Shown here one piece after another: positions 37,775 to 47,257 of a stretch of DNA of 64,000 bases; position 1 is the stretch's first letter; each line of letters starts with the position of its first letter. The stretch is from Lentzea tibetensis (GTDB lineage: Bacteria > Actinomycetota > Actinomycetes > Mycobacteriales > Pseudonocardiaceae): NCBI RefSeq assembly GCF_007845675.1, contig NZ_VOBR01000015.1, forward strand, positions 62,001-126,000, read 5' to 3'. Below the pieces are notes generated by a model. That model worked only from the letters and a program-made list of their open reading frames with translations, had not been told where the DNA came from and made no database searches. The translations under genes were made by a program, and so were the position numbers.

Positions 37775-38344
37775 GTGACGACGCTGGACGCGTCACCGTC
37801 CGACGCCGAGTTGTGGCAGCTCATCGCACAGGGGGATCACGGCGCCTTCACCACGCTGTTCGAGCGGCACGCCGAGGCGGTGTGGAACTACGTCTACCGG
37901 CTCACCGCGAGCTGGACGGCGGCCGAGGACATGCTCTCGGCGACGTTCCTCACCGCGTGGCGCAAGCGCGGCGACGGGGTGCTGGTGCGCGAGTCCGCGC
38001 TGCCTTGGCTGTACACCGTGGCGGCCAACCTGGCCCGCACCGAGTGGCGCGCGGGCAAGCGGAGACTGCGGATGCTGTCCCGGCTGAGCACCGAGCACGA
38101 ACGCGACCACGCCGAGGACGTCACCGACCGGATGGACGCGCGGGAACGCCTGCGCGAGGTCGTCGCCGCCGTCGACCAGCTGCCCAGAGCCGAACGCGAG
38201 GTCGCCCAGCTGTGCCTGCTGGGCGAGCTGTCGACGTCCGACGCCGCGACCGCGCTCGGCATCGCAGAGGTGAGCGTCCGCTCCCGCGTCTCCCGTGCCC
38301 GCTCCCGCCTGCGTGAACTGACCGCGAGGACCACCCATGACTGA
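37775..38344 (+). CDS. ECF-type RNA polymerase sigma factor
   Basis: 189 residues from GTG 37775 (GTG 37745 in frame gives ten more). Sigma region 2 is at about 15-85 (FTTLFERHAEAVWNYVYRLT, AEDMLSATFLTAW) and region 4 at about 125-180 (LPRAEREVAQLCLLGELSTSDAATALG with the helix-turn-helix VSVRSRVSRARSRL). It should direct polymerase to a stress or differentiation regulon. The stop overlaps the next gene by eight bases, forming a three-gene operon. Confidence 0.9.
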   Translation: MTTLDASPSDAELWQLIAQGDHGAFTTLFERHAEAVWNYVYRLTASWTAAEDMLSATFLTAWRKRGDGVLVRESALPWLYTVAANLARTEWRAGKRRLRMLSRLSTEHERDHAEDVTDRMDARERLREVVAAVDQLPRAEREVAQLCLLGELSTSDAATALGIAEVSVRSRVSRARSRLRELTARTTHD

Positions 38345-39587
38345 CCTGCCGCCGTTCCAGCCGCTACCCGACCACGTGCGGGACAAGGCCCGCCAGGAGC
38401 TCGTCGAAGGGCTCGACCGCAAGCCGCCCGCGTGGCGCGGGCCGCTCACCATCGCGGCCACCGTCGCCGCGCTCGCCGCGGGCGCCGTCGTGACGGGCCA
38501 GGCCATCTGGTCGCCCGGCACCACGCCGCTCGCCACCCCGCCCACCTCGGGCCCGCCCCAGTTCCAGGGGCTCGACATGACCGAGCTGTACGACATCAAG
38601 CGCAGCTTCGCGCCACCGGGCATGGCCGAACGCTGCGCCGCTGCGAAGCCGGAGAACCCGCCGGTGGCGCAGTGGCGGCCGGTCCTGTCCGTGTTCTCGA
38701 ACGGCGTCACGATCGCCGCGTTCGAGGTCCCGGCAGGCCGGATCTTCTGCACGACCACCGCCACCACCGCCGCGGTCTCCGCGCCTGTGCGGCAGGAGCT
38801 CGGCGGAGCGCCCGCCCGCATCCTGTTCGCCGCGCCCAACGGCGCGATCGCGGGTCTCGTGCCACCCGGTGTGCGCCACCTGGGGGTCAACCGCAGCCTG
38901 CCCGTCGGCAACCACACCATCGTCTCCGGTGGCCACGCCGCGGTGGTCGACTCGCTGTTCCTGGTGCCGGGCGGGTTCAGCCGGGCGGGCGACCCGAGTT
39001 CGTTCCTGATCGACGGGGACGAGGTGCCCATCGCCGACGTCCCCGCCGTCACCCCGCCGGTCGTCGACCGGCCGCAGCCACCGGCGGAACGCACGTCGGA
39101 GGCCGGTCAGCGGCTGCAGGCCTGCCTCGCGGACCAGCAGTTCGCGGTTCCCGACCGGGACCAGTTCGTCGCGGGCGCCCACGTGAAGTTCAGCGAGCAG
39201 AGCGAGGTGCAGCTGGGCCGCTTCGGCGACCTCCTGCTCCAGTGCCGCTACCAGGCCGGTCAGGAGCTGATGATGCTCGTGCAGGACCACGTGGGTGCCG
39301 GTGAGGGCCAGCGGTACAACACGATCAGCGCCGAGTGGTACTACTTCGACTTCAGGGCCGATGAGAACGGCAGCTCCAGCAGCGACAAGCGGGCGATCGT
39401 CGGGCAGGTGCTCGACCAGCGGGCCACGTCGATCACGGCCACCGCACCCGGCCTGCCCGAGCAGTCGGCGGTGATCTCGAACGGCACGTACGTGCTGCCG
39501 GGACCGGTACCGCCCGACACCACGGCGAAGATCACCGTGAAGGACGCGTCCGGTGCGGTGCTGGAGGAAATTAGTCTGCGGGAGTGA
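38337..39587 (+). CDS. Single-pass membrane protein, possible anti-sigma factor
   Basis: 416 residues. A 38-residue cytoplasmic start is followed by one hydrophobic helix (about 38-60) and a long extracytoplasmic part. No zinc-type anti-sigma motif (HxxxCxxC) is present. The coupling to the sigma gene (eight-base overlap) and the topology fit a membrane regulator that holds or releases the sigma factor, but this is inference. The C-terminal 80 residues resemble a beta-sandwich. The stop overlaps the next start (GTGA). Confidence 0.7.
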   Translation: MTDLPPFQPLPDHVRDKARQELVEGLDRKPPAWRGPLTIAATVAALAAGAVVTGQAIWSPGTTPLATPPTSGPPQFQGLDMTELYDIKRSFAPPGMAERCAAAKPENPPVAQWRPVLSVFSNGVTIAAFEVPAGRIFCTTTATTAAVSAPVRQELGGAPARILFAAPNGAIAGLVPPGVRHLGVNRSLPVGNHTIVSGGHAAVVDSLFLVPGGFSRAGDPSSFLIDGDEVPIADVPAVTPPVVDRPQPPAERTSEAGQRLQACLADQQFAVPDRDQFVAGAHVKFSEQSEVQLGRFGDLLLQCRYQAGQELMMLVQDHVGAGEGQRYNTISAEWYYFDFRADENGSSSSDKRAIVGQVLDQRATSITATAPGLPEQSAVISNGTYVLPGPVPPDTTAKITVKDASGAVLEEISLRE

Positions 39588-41305
39588 CCTTCCGCGGCTT
39601 CGACGCCGAACTGCTCGGCCGGCTCGGCGAGCGCGGTGCCACCGATGCGCAGATCTACCTGCTGCAACGGGTGCTCCGCGCCGTCGAGCCTGCCAGTCTG
39701 CTCAGCCAGCACGTCGCGTCGATCGCGGGTGCGGCGTCGGAGGTGCCACGCGCGCACGCCGCGTTGCTCAGCCACGCCGCGCTCGGCCAGCCGATGCGCA
39801 ACCTGCTGTGGCGGCTGTGCGCCAACGCCGAGGCCGTCGCGCCGCCGGACTGCGCCGAGGTGCTGGCGGACGTCGCGGCGGACACCGCGTGCAACGACCG
39901 GCAGTTCCGGATCAACGCCGCCGATCACGCCGCACGGCTCGGCGCGCTGCTGCCGGGGCTGCGGCCGTCGGTGGTCGAACAGTTCCGGGCCGCCTGGAAG
40001 TCCGGTGACGACCTCGACCGGGCGGCCGACGAGATGGCGTGCCTGGTCGCGTCGACCGGGCGGGACGTCACCGCGCTCGAACGGGCGCTCGTGCGGGCGC
40101 CGCTGGACGACGTGGTGGACGTGCTGCTGCCGCCACCCCAGCGCTGCCAGGTCGCCTGCGTCGTGCAGGGTGTGCGCGAGCTGGTCGGACTGTCCACTCT
40201 GGAGCCGTCCGCCCGGCACCTGACGGCCGAGTCTCGGTGGGGCCCGTCGACCGTGCGGCTGCGGGAGTTCCTGGCCCAGGTCAGCGGGTGCGTCGTCGGC
40301 ATCGAGGTCGACGCGGTCGACAAGCCCAGCGCCGGGCGGCTCGCCAAGCGCCGCGTCACCGAGCTGCTCGACCAGTACGTCGCCGGGCACCGGCTGCTCA
40401 CGATCACGCTCGACCCGCGCGTGCTGGTGGCGCGGGTGGGCGCGCTGGACACCGAGGAGGTCGGTGCGCGGCGGGTGACCGTTCGCCGGGCGCATCCGCT
40501 GGTGCCGCACTGGCCGTCCGGCATGCGCGAGGGCCTGCGCATGGCGCACCTGGCGCGGGTGACCGAGTCGCCGCTGGCCGCCGCCGCGCTGTCCTGGTCC
40601 GCGCTGGAGGCGTGCGGCGTGCACCGCAAGCCCGAACGGCTGGCGGCCGCGTTGTCGTTGCAGGCCATGCGGCAGCAGATCGCCGAGACGCACCAGCTCG
40701 TGCACCAGTCCGTCACCGCGACGTCCAAGTTCACCGGCAGTCGCGCGTTCGACCCGGCGCTCGCGGTGATCGCCGGACACGCCGAGGTCGACGAGCACCG
40801 GCGGCTGTGCGACCTCAACGCGTGGGCCGACGTCCTGCTCCCGCACCGCGACCGCGACCCGCGAGCACTCGTCGACGCCCGTGCCGCGGTGGACGGGCTG
40901 CCGCTGGCTCCGCTCGCGGCGCGGCAGGTCGCCGAGTGGCGGGCCCGGCTCGCGTCGCCGGCGTCGTGCGCGGAGTGGCTGGGCGACACCGAGGTCCGGC
41001 TGCGCACGCTGCTCGAAGCGCTCTACGGCGCCCGCAACCTCACCCTGCACGCGGGCATGTTCTCCGCCGACGGCGACGACGTGCTCGGACAGGGCGGGCT
41101 GCTGGTGGTGGACTTCACGTTCGAGGTGCTCGGCAACTGGTACCGGCACGCGTCGACCGAGTCGTCACCGTTCGACGTCGTCGACGCGCTCGCGCTGCGG
41201 CAGCACCGGATCCGCGGCAGGCTCCGCAGCCGCCGCAACGCACTGCACCCGCTCGACATCGGCAGGCTGACCAGCCCCAACAGCCCCGACGGCTGGGGGC
41301 GCTGA
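39584..41305 (+). CDS. Hypothetical protein with C-terminal HEPN-like motif
   Basis: 573 residues, soluble, mostly helical. I do not recognise the family. Near residue 487 the sequence LYGARNLTLHAG matches the R-N-x3-H core of HEPN nucleases and lies between two long helices, as in Apea-like HEPN domains. The N-terminal two thirds have no clear domain. GTG 39584 overlaps the previous stop, so it belongs to the sigma operon. The last 141 bases are antisense to the MFS transporter gene. Confidence 0.7.
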   Translation: MTFRGFDAELLGRLGERGATDAQIYLLQRVLRAVEPASLLSQHVASIAGAASEVPRAHAALLSHAALGQPMRNLLWRLCANAEAVAPPDCAEVLADVAADTACNDRQFRINAADHAARLGALLPGLRPSVVEQFRAAWKSGDDLDRAADEMACLVASTGRDVTALERALVRAPLDDVVDVLLPPPQRCQVACVVQGVRELVGLSTLEPSARHLTAESRWGPSTVRLREFLAQVSGCVVGIEVDAVDKPSAGRLAKRRVTELLDQYVAGHRLLTITLDPRVLVARVGALDTEEVGARRVTVRRAHPLVPHWPSGMREGLRMAHLARVTESPLAAAALSWSALEACGVHRKPERLAAALSLQAMRQQIAETHQLVHQSVTATSKFTGSRAFDPALAVIAGHAEVDEHRRLCDLNAWADVLLPHRDRDPRALVDARAAVDGLPLAPLAARQVAEWRARLASPASCAEWLGDTEVRLRTLLEALYGARNLTLHAGMFSADGDDVLGQGGLLVVDFTFEVLGNWYRHASTESSPFDVVDALALRQHRIRGRLRSRRNALHPLDIGRLTSPNSPDGWGR

Positions 41306-42445
41306 CACCAGGCGGAACCGCGAGCAGGCGAACGTGACGGCGGTGAGCGCGAACCCGGCGACCGCCACCCAGAACGTCGTGCGGTGGCCGGTGTGGTCGG
41401 CGAGCCAGCCGCCGACCGGCGCGCCGATGGCGACCACACCCCAGTTGAACGACCGGATCGTCGCGTTCATCCGCCCCTGCAACCGGTCCGGCGTGACGGA
41501 CTGGCGATAGGCGATGGTGCTCGGGCTCTCGATGCCGATGCCCAGCCAGAACAGGAACTGCCCGGCCGCGGCGCCCGTCCAGTCGTGCGACAACGCGATG
41601 ATCGCGAACGCCACCAGCGGCAGGAACCGCGCGGTCACCGCGCTGCGGCCGAGCCCGAACCGGCGCGCCGCCCAGCCGGACACCGCACCGCCGAGCACCC
41701 CGCCCGCCCCGGCGAACGCCAGCGTGACGCCCAGCTCGAACGGGCTCAGGTGCAGGTCGAGCGTCGCGAACGGGACGTAGACCGCGCCCGCCGCGCTGGA
41801 GAACACCATCCACGCGTGGGTGTTGAGCGCGAGCGGCTTGAGCATCGGGTGCCGGTACACCCAGGCCAGGCCCTCGCGGATCGTGCCGCGCTTGGCCGGT
41901 GCGGGCGGCTCGTCCACCCGGACCGTCGCGGTGAGCAGGCCCGACACCAGGTAGGAGAACCCGTCGAGCACGATCGACAGCGGCGCGCCGAGCACGGTGA
42001 CCAGCGTGCCGCCGGCCAGTGGTCCGGTGGCGGCCGCCGCCGATCCGGTCTGGGCGAGCCGGGCGTTGGCGGTGGGCAGCCGGTCGGTGGGGACGAGGCG
42101 CGGCAGGAACGACTGGGTCGCCACGTCGTGGCCGAGCGACAGGAGGCCGACCACGAGCATGATCGCCAGCAGGAGCGTGAAGTCGCGGACGAACAGCGCG
42201 ACGACCGTCAGGAGCACCGCGCGGCCGATGTCCGAGGTCACCAGGACGGGCACCCGGCGCCAGCGGTCGACCAGCGCGCCCGCGAGCAGTCCGAAGAGGA
42301 GGTACGGCAGCCAGCGGGCGGCGTTGAGCAGGCCGACGTCGGTGGCGGAGCCGTGCAGCACGGTCAGCACGAACAGCGGCATGGCGAGCGTCGTGACGTG
42401 CGTGCCCAGCTCGGACACGATGGTCGCGGACCAGAAGCGGTTCAT
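41165..42445 (-). CDS. MFS transporter (drug-efflux type)
   Basis: 426 residues from ATG 42445 (GTG 42454 also possible). About twelve transmembrane helices are predicted by eye in two halves joined by a polar loop near residue 190 (DEPPAPAKRGTIREG). The motif after helix 2, GALVDRWRRVPVL, is the MFS motif A, and GGWLADHTGHRTT is its second-half copy. Proton-driven export of a small molecule is likely. The C-terminal 45 residues are coded antisense to the HEPN-like gene. It is divergent from the AfsR-like regulator, which may control it. Confidence 0.9.
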   Translation of the reverse strand: MNRFWSATIVSELGTHVTTLAMPLFVLTVLHGSATDVGLLNAARWLPYLLFGLLAGALVDRWRRVPVLVTSDIGRAVLLTVVALFVRDFTLLLAIMLVVGLLSLGHDVATQSFLPRLVPTDRLPTANARLAQTGSAAAATGPLAGGTLVTVLGAPLSIVLDGFSYLVSGLLTATVRVDEPPAPAKRGTIREGLAWVYRHPMLKPLALNTHAWMVFSSAAGAVYVPFATLDLHLSPFELGVTLAFAGAGGVLGGAVSGWAARRFGLGRSAVTARFLPLVAFAIIALSHDWTGAAAGQFLFWLGIGIESPSTIAYRQSVTPDRLQGRMNATIRSFNWGVVAIGAPVGGWLADHTGHRTTFWVAVAGFALTAVTFACSRFRLVSAPPAVGAVGAGQPADVERVQCVAAAAEPAADPVLPQRERVDDVER

Positions 42446-42487
42446 GGTCGACACGGTCGCCGTTCACGGATGTGCGAATGTTGTGCC

Positions 42488-44989
42488 GTGGAGTTCGCGC
42501 TGCTCGGGCCGGTGGAGGCGGGGGTCGATCTCGGACCGCTGCGCCAGCGCGCCGTGCTCGCGGCCGTCCTGCTCGACGCGCCGGTGCCGGTGGATCGGCT
42601 CGCCGAACGCGTGTGGGGCCCAGAGGTGCCGCGGACTGCGCGGCGCACCCTGTTCAGCTACCTCTCCCGGCTCAAGTCCGCCGGTGTGCCGATCGTGCGG
42701 CAGCCCGCCGGGTACGTGATCACTCCCTCCACTGTGGACGTCTCCCGGTTCCGGTCACTGGTGGCTTCGGGGCGATGGGAAGAGGCACTGGCGCTGTGGC
42801 GCGGCGAGCCGTTCGCCGAGCTGGACTCGCCGTGGTTCACCGAGGTGCGGGCCGCGCTGGTGCGCGAACGCGACGCCGCCGAGCTGGAGGTCGTCGACCA
42901 CGCCCTGCGCGACGGACGCCCGGTCGACCTGGCGCGACTGGCCGCGCGGTGCGCGCAGCGGCCGCTGGACGAACGGCTCGCCGCCCAGTACCTGGTCGCG
43001 CTGCACCTCGCCGGACGCACCGCCGACGCGCTGGAGCACTACGACCGGACCCGGCGGACGTTGATCGACGAGCTGGGCGTCGAGCCGGGACCACTGCTGC
43101 GGCAACGGCACCTCGAGGTGCTCGGACCCTCTCAGCACACCGTGCCGCGCCAGCTGCCCGCCCCGCCTCGAGCGTTCGCCGCGCGGGACGCGGACCTGGC
43201 GCGGATCACGCTCGGCGGCATCTCGGTGATCAGCGGGCCCGGAGGCGTCGGGAAGACGTGGCTCGCGCTCCACTGGGCTCATGCGCACGACTTCCCGGAC
43301 GGTGCGCTGCACGTCGACCTGCGCGGGTTCGACCCGGCGCGCCAGCCCGCCCCGGTCGAGGTCGCGCTGCGCGGGTTCCTGCGTGCTCTGGGCGTGGCCG
43401 AGCCGCCGGTCGAGCTGGACGACCAGGTCGCGCTGTACCGGACGATCACCGCCGGGCGGCGGATGCTGGTCGTGCTGGACAACGCCCGCGACGCGGCTCA
43501 GGTGGTGCCGCTGCTGCCCGGCGGTACCGCGACCGTGCTCGTGACCAGCAGAAATCGGCTGCACGGTCTGATCACCGCGCACGGCGCCCGACCGGTCCCG
43601 CTGACCGCGCTGAACACCGGTGACGCCCGCGAGGTCCTGCACGCACACCTGAGCGCGTTTCGCCGCCAGGACGACGACGAGCAGGCCTGGGGTGAGGTGG
43701 TCGAGCTGTGCGGCGGGCTGCCGCTGGCGCTGGGCATCGCCGCCGCGCGGGCGCACGCCGTGCCCGATCTCGTGCGGGAGCTGCGGGAGGATCGGCTCGG
43801 CGCACTGGACGGCGGTGATCTGAGCGCGAGCCTGCGCGCGGTGTTCTCGTGGTCGTTGCGCGCACTGGACGCGGAGACCGTCGAGGTGTTCGGCCTGCTC
43901 GGCCTGGCACCGGGGCCGGACGTGAGCCTGGACGCCGCGGGCGCGCTCGCCGGACGCCAGGTGCGCCACGAGCTGCGCAGGCTGGAGGACGCGCACCTGG
44001 TCGAGCAGCACGTTCCCGGCCGCTACCGGATGCACGACCTGGTGCGGCTCTTCGCCGCCGAGCAGCACGCCGATCCGGCGGCGACCCGCAGGCTCGTGGA
44101 CTTCTACCTCGGCACCGCGTTCGCGGCCGACCGGCGGCTCCAGCTCTACCGGCTGCCGATCGACGTCACGCCACTCGCCACGCCCGCCGACCCGCTGGCC
44201 TGGTTCGCCGCCGAGCACACCTGCCTGCGCGCGGTCCAGCGGCGGGCGATCGAGCTGGGCTGGGACGACGACGTGTGGCGGCTGGCGTGGGTGATGGACG
44301 GCTACCACCACTGGCGCGGCCTGCTCCTCGACCTCAGGGCCACGTGGACCGACGGGCTCGCCGCGGCCGAACGCATCGGCGACCGGCTCGCCCGTCACCT
44401 CGGCCACCGGGCGCTGGCCATCGCGAACTCCCAGCTCGGCGACACGGTGACGGCCATGGCTCAGCTCGACGAGGCGATGCGGTTCGCGGACGGCGTGAAC
44501 ATCACGCACACCGAGTTCTCCATGGCCCGCGTGCTGGCGCACCGGGGCGACTACGCGCGGGCGTTGGAGCTGGCCGAGCGCGGACTCGAGGCGTACGAGC
44601 GGATGGCGTCCGCCGACCTGTGGCTGGCGCTCGCCCACACCGCCGTCGGCTGGTACGGCCTGCAGCTCGGCTCACGCGACAGCACGCACATCGAGCGCGC
44701 ACTGGAGCTGTTCCGCGCGCACGGTGACCGCGTCGGTGAAGCCGAGAACCTGGCCAACCTCGGCTACCTGCGGGCGGTGGAAGGCCGCGAGGACGCCTCG
44801 CTCGACCTCTACCGGCGGTCGCTCGAGCTGATGCGCGCCGCCGACACCCCGTTCGGCGAGGCGATCACGCTGGAGGAGATGGGACACGCGCTCAAGCTGC
44901 TCGGCCGCGACCCCAGCGCCGCGTACGCCGAGGCCGTCGAGCTGTACCGGTCGCAATATCGGATGCACAAGGTGCTGGCACTCGGGTAG
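42488..44989 (+). CDS. AfsR/SARP-family STAND regulator (BTAD, NB-ARC, TPR)
   Basis: 833 residues from GTG 42488. Winged-helix OmpR-type DNA-binding domain (about 1-85), bacterial transcriptional activation domain (about 90-225, ending in DELGVEPGPLLRQRH), then an NB-ARC ATPase with P-loop GPGGVGKTW near residue 252 and a Walker-B-like RMLVVLDNAR. A C-terminal helical TPR region (about 600-830) ends the protein. Such proteins activate secondary metabolism or resistance genes after ATP-driven assembly. Divergent from the MFS gene, with about 40 bases between the starts. Confidence 0.93.
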   Translation: MEFALLGPVEAGVDLGPLRQRAVLAAVLLDAPVPVDRLAERVWGPEVPRTARRTLFSYLSRLKSAGVPIVRQPAGYVITPSTVDVSRFRSLVASGRWEEALALWRGEPFAELDSPWFTEVRAALVRERDAAELEVVDHALRDGRPVDLARLAARCAQRPLDERLAAQYLVALHLAGRTADALEHYDRTRRTLIDELGVEPGPLLRQRHLEVLGPSQHTVPRQLPAPPRAFAARDADLARITLGGISVISGPGGVGKTWLALHWAHAHDFPDGALHVDLRGFDPARQPAPVEVALRGFLRALGVAEPPVELDDQVALYRTITAGRRMLVVLDNARDAAQVVPLLPGGTATVLVTSRNRLHGLITAHGARPVPLTALNTGDAREVLHAHLSAFRRQDDDEQAWGEVVELCGGLPLALGIAAARAHAVPDLVRELREDRLGALDGGDLSASLRAVFSWSLRALDAETVEVFGLLGLAPGPDVSLDAAGALAGRQVRHELRRLEDAHLVEQHVPGRYRMHDLVRLFAAEQHADPAATRRLVDFYLGTAFAADRRLQLYRLPIDVTPLATPADPLAWFAAEHTCLRAVQRRAIELGWDDDVWRLAWVMDGYHHWRGLLLDLRATWTDGLAAAERIGDRLARHLGHRALAIANSQLGDTVTAMAQLDEAMRFADGVNITHTEFSMARVLAHRGDYARALELAERGLEAYERMASADLWLALAHTAVGWYGLQLGSRDSTHIERALELFRAHGDRVGEAENLANLGYLRAVEGREDASLDLYRRSLELMRAADTPFGEAITLEEMGHALKLLGRDPSAAYAEAVELYRSQYRMHKVLALG

Positions 44990-44999
44990 GAACCACCAG

Positions 45000-45518
45000 G
45001 TGGAGACCCAACGGATGGTGCTGCGGCGGTTCACCGAGTCCGATGTGGACGACCTGGTCGAGCTCAACGCCGACCCAGAGGTCCTGCGCTACCTGTTCGG
45101 CGGCGTGCCGATGTCCCGCGAGGCCGTCGTCGCCGAGTTCCCGCGCTACCTCACGCCGGACTTCCTGGTCGCCACCGAGAAGGCCACCGGCCGGTTCCTC
45201 GGCTGGTTCGAGTTCCGCGCCCTCGCCGACGACACCGTCGAGCTCGGGTACCGGCTGCACCGGTCCGCATGGGGGCGCGGCCTCGCCACCGAGGGCTCGC
45301 TCGCGCTCATCGAGCACGGGTTCGCCAACGGCGTGCGGCGGGTCGTCGCCGAGACGATGTTCGTCAACGCCGGGTCGCGGCGCGTCATGGAGAAGTGCGG
45401 GCTGCGGCACGTCCGCACGTTCTTCCAGGACTGGCCGGAGCCGATCCCCGGCTCCGAGCACGGCGAGGTCGCCTACGAGCTCACCCGCGAGAGCTGGCTC
45501 GAGTCCCGCCGGGCCTAA
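45000..45518 (+). CDS. GNAT family N-acetyltransferase (RimJ/RimL-like)
   Basis: 172 residues from GTG 45000. METQRMVLRRFTESDVDDL is the typical RimJ/RimL opening. The acetyl-CoA loop is HRSAWGRGLATEGSL near residues 85-98, and the late motif is NAGSRRVMEKCGLRHV. It probably acetylates a protein N-terminus or an amino-sugar antibiotic. The stop overlaps the ohr stop on the other strand by four bases. Confidence 0.9.
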   Translation: METQRMVLRRFTESDVDDLVELNADPEVLRYLFGGVPMSREAVVAEFPRYLTPDFLVATEKATGRFLGWFEFRALADDTVELGYRLHRSAWGRGLATEGSLALIEHGFANGVRRVVAETMFVNAGSRRVMEKCGLRHVRTFFQDWPEPIPGSEHGEVAYELTRESWLESRRA

Positions 45519-45940
45519 CGCGCCTTGAGCACTACCGGGATGTTGCCGCGCACGGCCTCGGAGTAGGGGCACGTCGCGTCGGCGGCGTGCAGCAGGTCCT
45601 GCAGCTTCTCGGCGGGCACACCGGGCACGGCGACCTCGATCCGCACGCCGAGGCCGTAGCCGCCGGGCGTGGACGTGGTGCCCAGGTCGACCTCGCAGGA
45701 CACCTCGGCCTGCGAGGCGTCGACGCCGTGCTCGGCCGCGACCTCGGCCAGTGCGGAGGTGAAGCAGGCCGCGAAGCCCGCGGCGAACAGCTGCTCGGGG
45801 TTGGTGGCGCCGGGCGTCTTCTTGCGCGGCGGGGCGAGCTGGACGTCGAGCCGCCCGTCGTCGGTCACCACGGTGCCGGAACGGCCGCCGACGGCGTTCG
45901 CCTTGGCCGTGTACAGGACTTTGTTCAGCTCGGTCGTCAC
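45515..45940 (-). CDS. ohr: Organic hydroperoxide resistance protein (Ohr/OsmC)
   Basis: 141-residue cytoplasmic thiol peroxidase that reduces organic hydroperoxides. The two catalytic cysteines are in FAACFTSAL and ATCPYSEAV. Family opening KVLYTAKANAVGGR. Full family length. The GTG at 45940 overlaps the stop of the LysR gene (GTGA), so it is translated with that regulator. Most ohr genes are paired with MarR-type OhrR instead. Confidence 0.94.
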   Translation of the reverse strand: MTTELNKVLYTAKANAVGGRSGTVVTDDGRLDVQLAPPRKKTPGATNPEQLFAAGFAACFTSALAEVAAEHGVDASQAEVSCEVDLGTTSTPGGYGLGVRIEVAVPGVPAEKLQDLLHAADATCPYSEAVRGNIPVVLKAR

Positions 45941-46824
45941 GGGCGGGAGTCTAGGCAGCAGCGCACGAAGTCGCCGACGACGGGGTTGGTGTCGGCGGGT
46001 GCCCACGCGACGGCGACCTGGCTGGGGCTGACGCCGGTCACCGGCCGGTAGACCACGCCCGGACGCGCGTAGAAGCGGACGTTGGACGCCGGCGCGAGCG
46101 CGACGCCGTACCCGTTGGCGATGGCGTTGAGCCAGTCGTCGGGCTGGTCGGTGACGGCGCCGATGCGGACCGGGTGGCCGTCGCGTTCGCCGGTGGCCAG
46201 CCAGTGGTCGCGCCACGCGCCCGTCTCCGGCGGTGCGGCGACGAACGGCTCGTCCCACAGCTCGTGGAACGCGATCACGTCACGCGAGGCCAGCGGGTGC
46301 GCGGACGGCAGCGCGACAAAGCGGGGTTCGGTGAGCAGCACCTCGACCCGCAGCGCGTCCTGGCCGGGGAACGGCAGCCGCACCAGTGCCACGTCCACGT
46401 CGCCGTCGGCGAGCCCGGCGGACGGGTTCGCCCACGACGCCTGCCGCATCTCGACCCGCCAGCCCGGCCTGCGGATGGTGAACGCGGCGATGATGTCCTG
46501 GGTCGCCTCGTTCGCGGCGCTGCCGATGAACCCGACCCGCAGCACCCGCGCCTCCCGGCTGGCCGCGTGCCTCGTCTCCCGCAGCACCTGGTTCCAGGTC
46601 GCCAGCAGCGACGGCACCCGCTCTGCCAGCAGCCGGCCCGGTCCGGTCAGCGCCATGCCTGTGCGCGAGCGGGTGAACAGCCGCACGCCGAGCTGCGACT
46701 CCAGCTGCTTCACCTGCTTGGTCAGCGCGGGCTGGGACACGAGCAGCCGCTCGGCGGCGCGGGTCAGGCTGCCCTCCTCCGCGACGATGGCGAAGTAGCG
46801 CAGCAGCCGCGTGTCCACGTCCAT
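45937..46824 (-). CDS. LysR-family transcriptional regulator
   Basis: 295 residues. N-terminal winged helix-turn-helix (LRYFAIVAEEGSLTRAAERLLVSQPALTKQVKQLE, split over residues 8-42), linker helix, and a two-lobe effector domain. ATG at 46824. It precedes ohr in one operon and is divergent from the DoxX gene. The gap contains ATAGATGCAGGTAT, an interrupted A/T palindrome of LysR type, so it likely controls both sides. Oxidative or aromatic signals are plausible. Confidence 0.92.
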   Translation of the reverse strand: MDVDTRLLRYFAIVAEEGSLTRAAERLLVSQPALTKQVKQLESQLGVRLFTRSRTGMALTGPGRLLAERVPSLLATWNQVLRETRHAASREARVLRVGFIGSAANEATQDIIAAFTIRRPGWRVEMRQASWANPSAGLADGDVDVALVRLPFPGQDALRVEVLLTEPRFVALPSAHPLASRDVIAFHELWDEPFVAAPPETGAWRDHWLATGERDGHPVRIGAVTDQPDDWLNAIANGYGVALAPASNVRFYARPGVVYRPVTGVSPSQVAVAWAPADTNPVVGDFVRCCLDSRP

Positions 46825-46876
46825 TCCGCAAGGTTATAGATGCAGGTATTGGACGCAAATCGGCGGGCGGAGCAAG

Positions 46877-47209
46877 GTGGGCAGGGTGATCATCACCATC
46901 CTCGCGATCGCCGCCAACGCGGGCGTCGCCGCCGCTGATTTCGCCCGCGCGAAGTTCGTGCTCGCCAACTCGTCCGCGGTCCACGTCGATCCGTCCTGGC
47001 TCCCGCTGCTCGGCGGGCTGAAGGCGGCCGGTGCGGCGGGTCTCCTGCTCGGGCTGCTGGGCGTCCCGTTCATCGGGGAGGCAGCGGCGATCGGGCTTGT
47101 GCTGTTCTTCACCGGAGCCACGGTCGTCCACGTCCGCGCACGGGCCTTCCGCACGATCGCCGGCCCGCTCGCGTTCCTCGCGCTCGCCGCACTGACCCTA
47201 TTTCCGTAG
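46877..47209 (+). CDS. DoxX-like small membrane protein
   Basis: 110 residues with four hydrophobic helices, the DoxX/DUF4267 type (FARAKFVLANS, LPLLGGLKAAGAAGLLLGL). Start GTG 46877 or 46886. It lies opposite the LysR gene with a short shared control region. Related proteins associate with membrane thiol and redox systems, which fits the neighbouring hydroperoxide gene. Exact function unknown. Confidence 0.82.
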   Translation: MGRVIITILAIAANAGVAAADFARAKFVLANSSAVHVDPSWLPLLGGLKAAGAAGLLLGLLGVPFIGEAAAIGLVLFFTGATVVHVRARAFRTIAGPLAFLALAALTLFP

Positions 47210-47227
47210 CACGTACGGTATTGTTGT

Positions 47228-47242
47228 CCGTATGGCATACGG
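47228..47242. promoter_or_regulatory. Probable TetR operator
   Basis: CCGTATGGCATACGG, a palindrome with 7-bp arms around one base, lies 15 bases before the GTG of the TetR gene. A further TACGGTA (47214-47220) upstream gives another half-site. It matches the operator core at 29328-29342 at 13 of 15 positions. Confidence 0.75.
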
Positions 47243-47257
47243 ATATGAGGGGGACGG

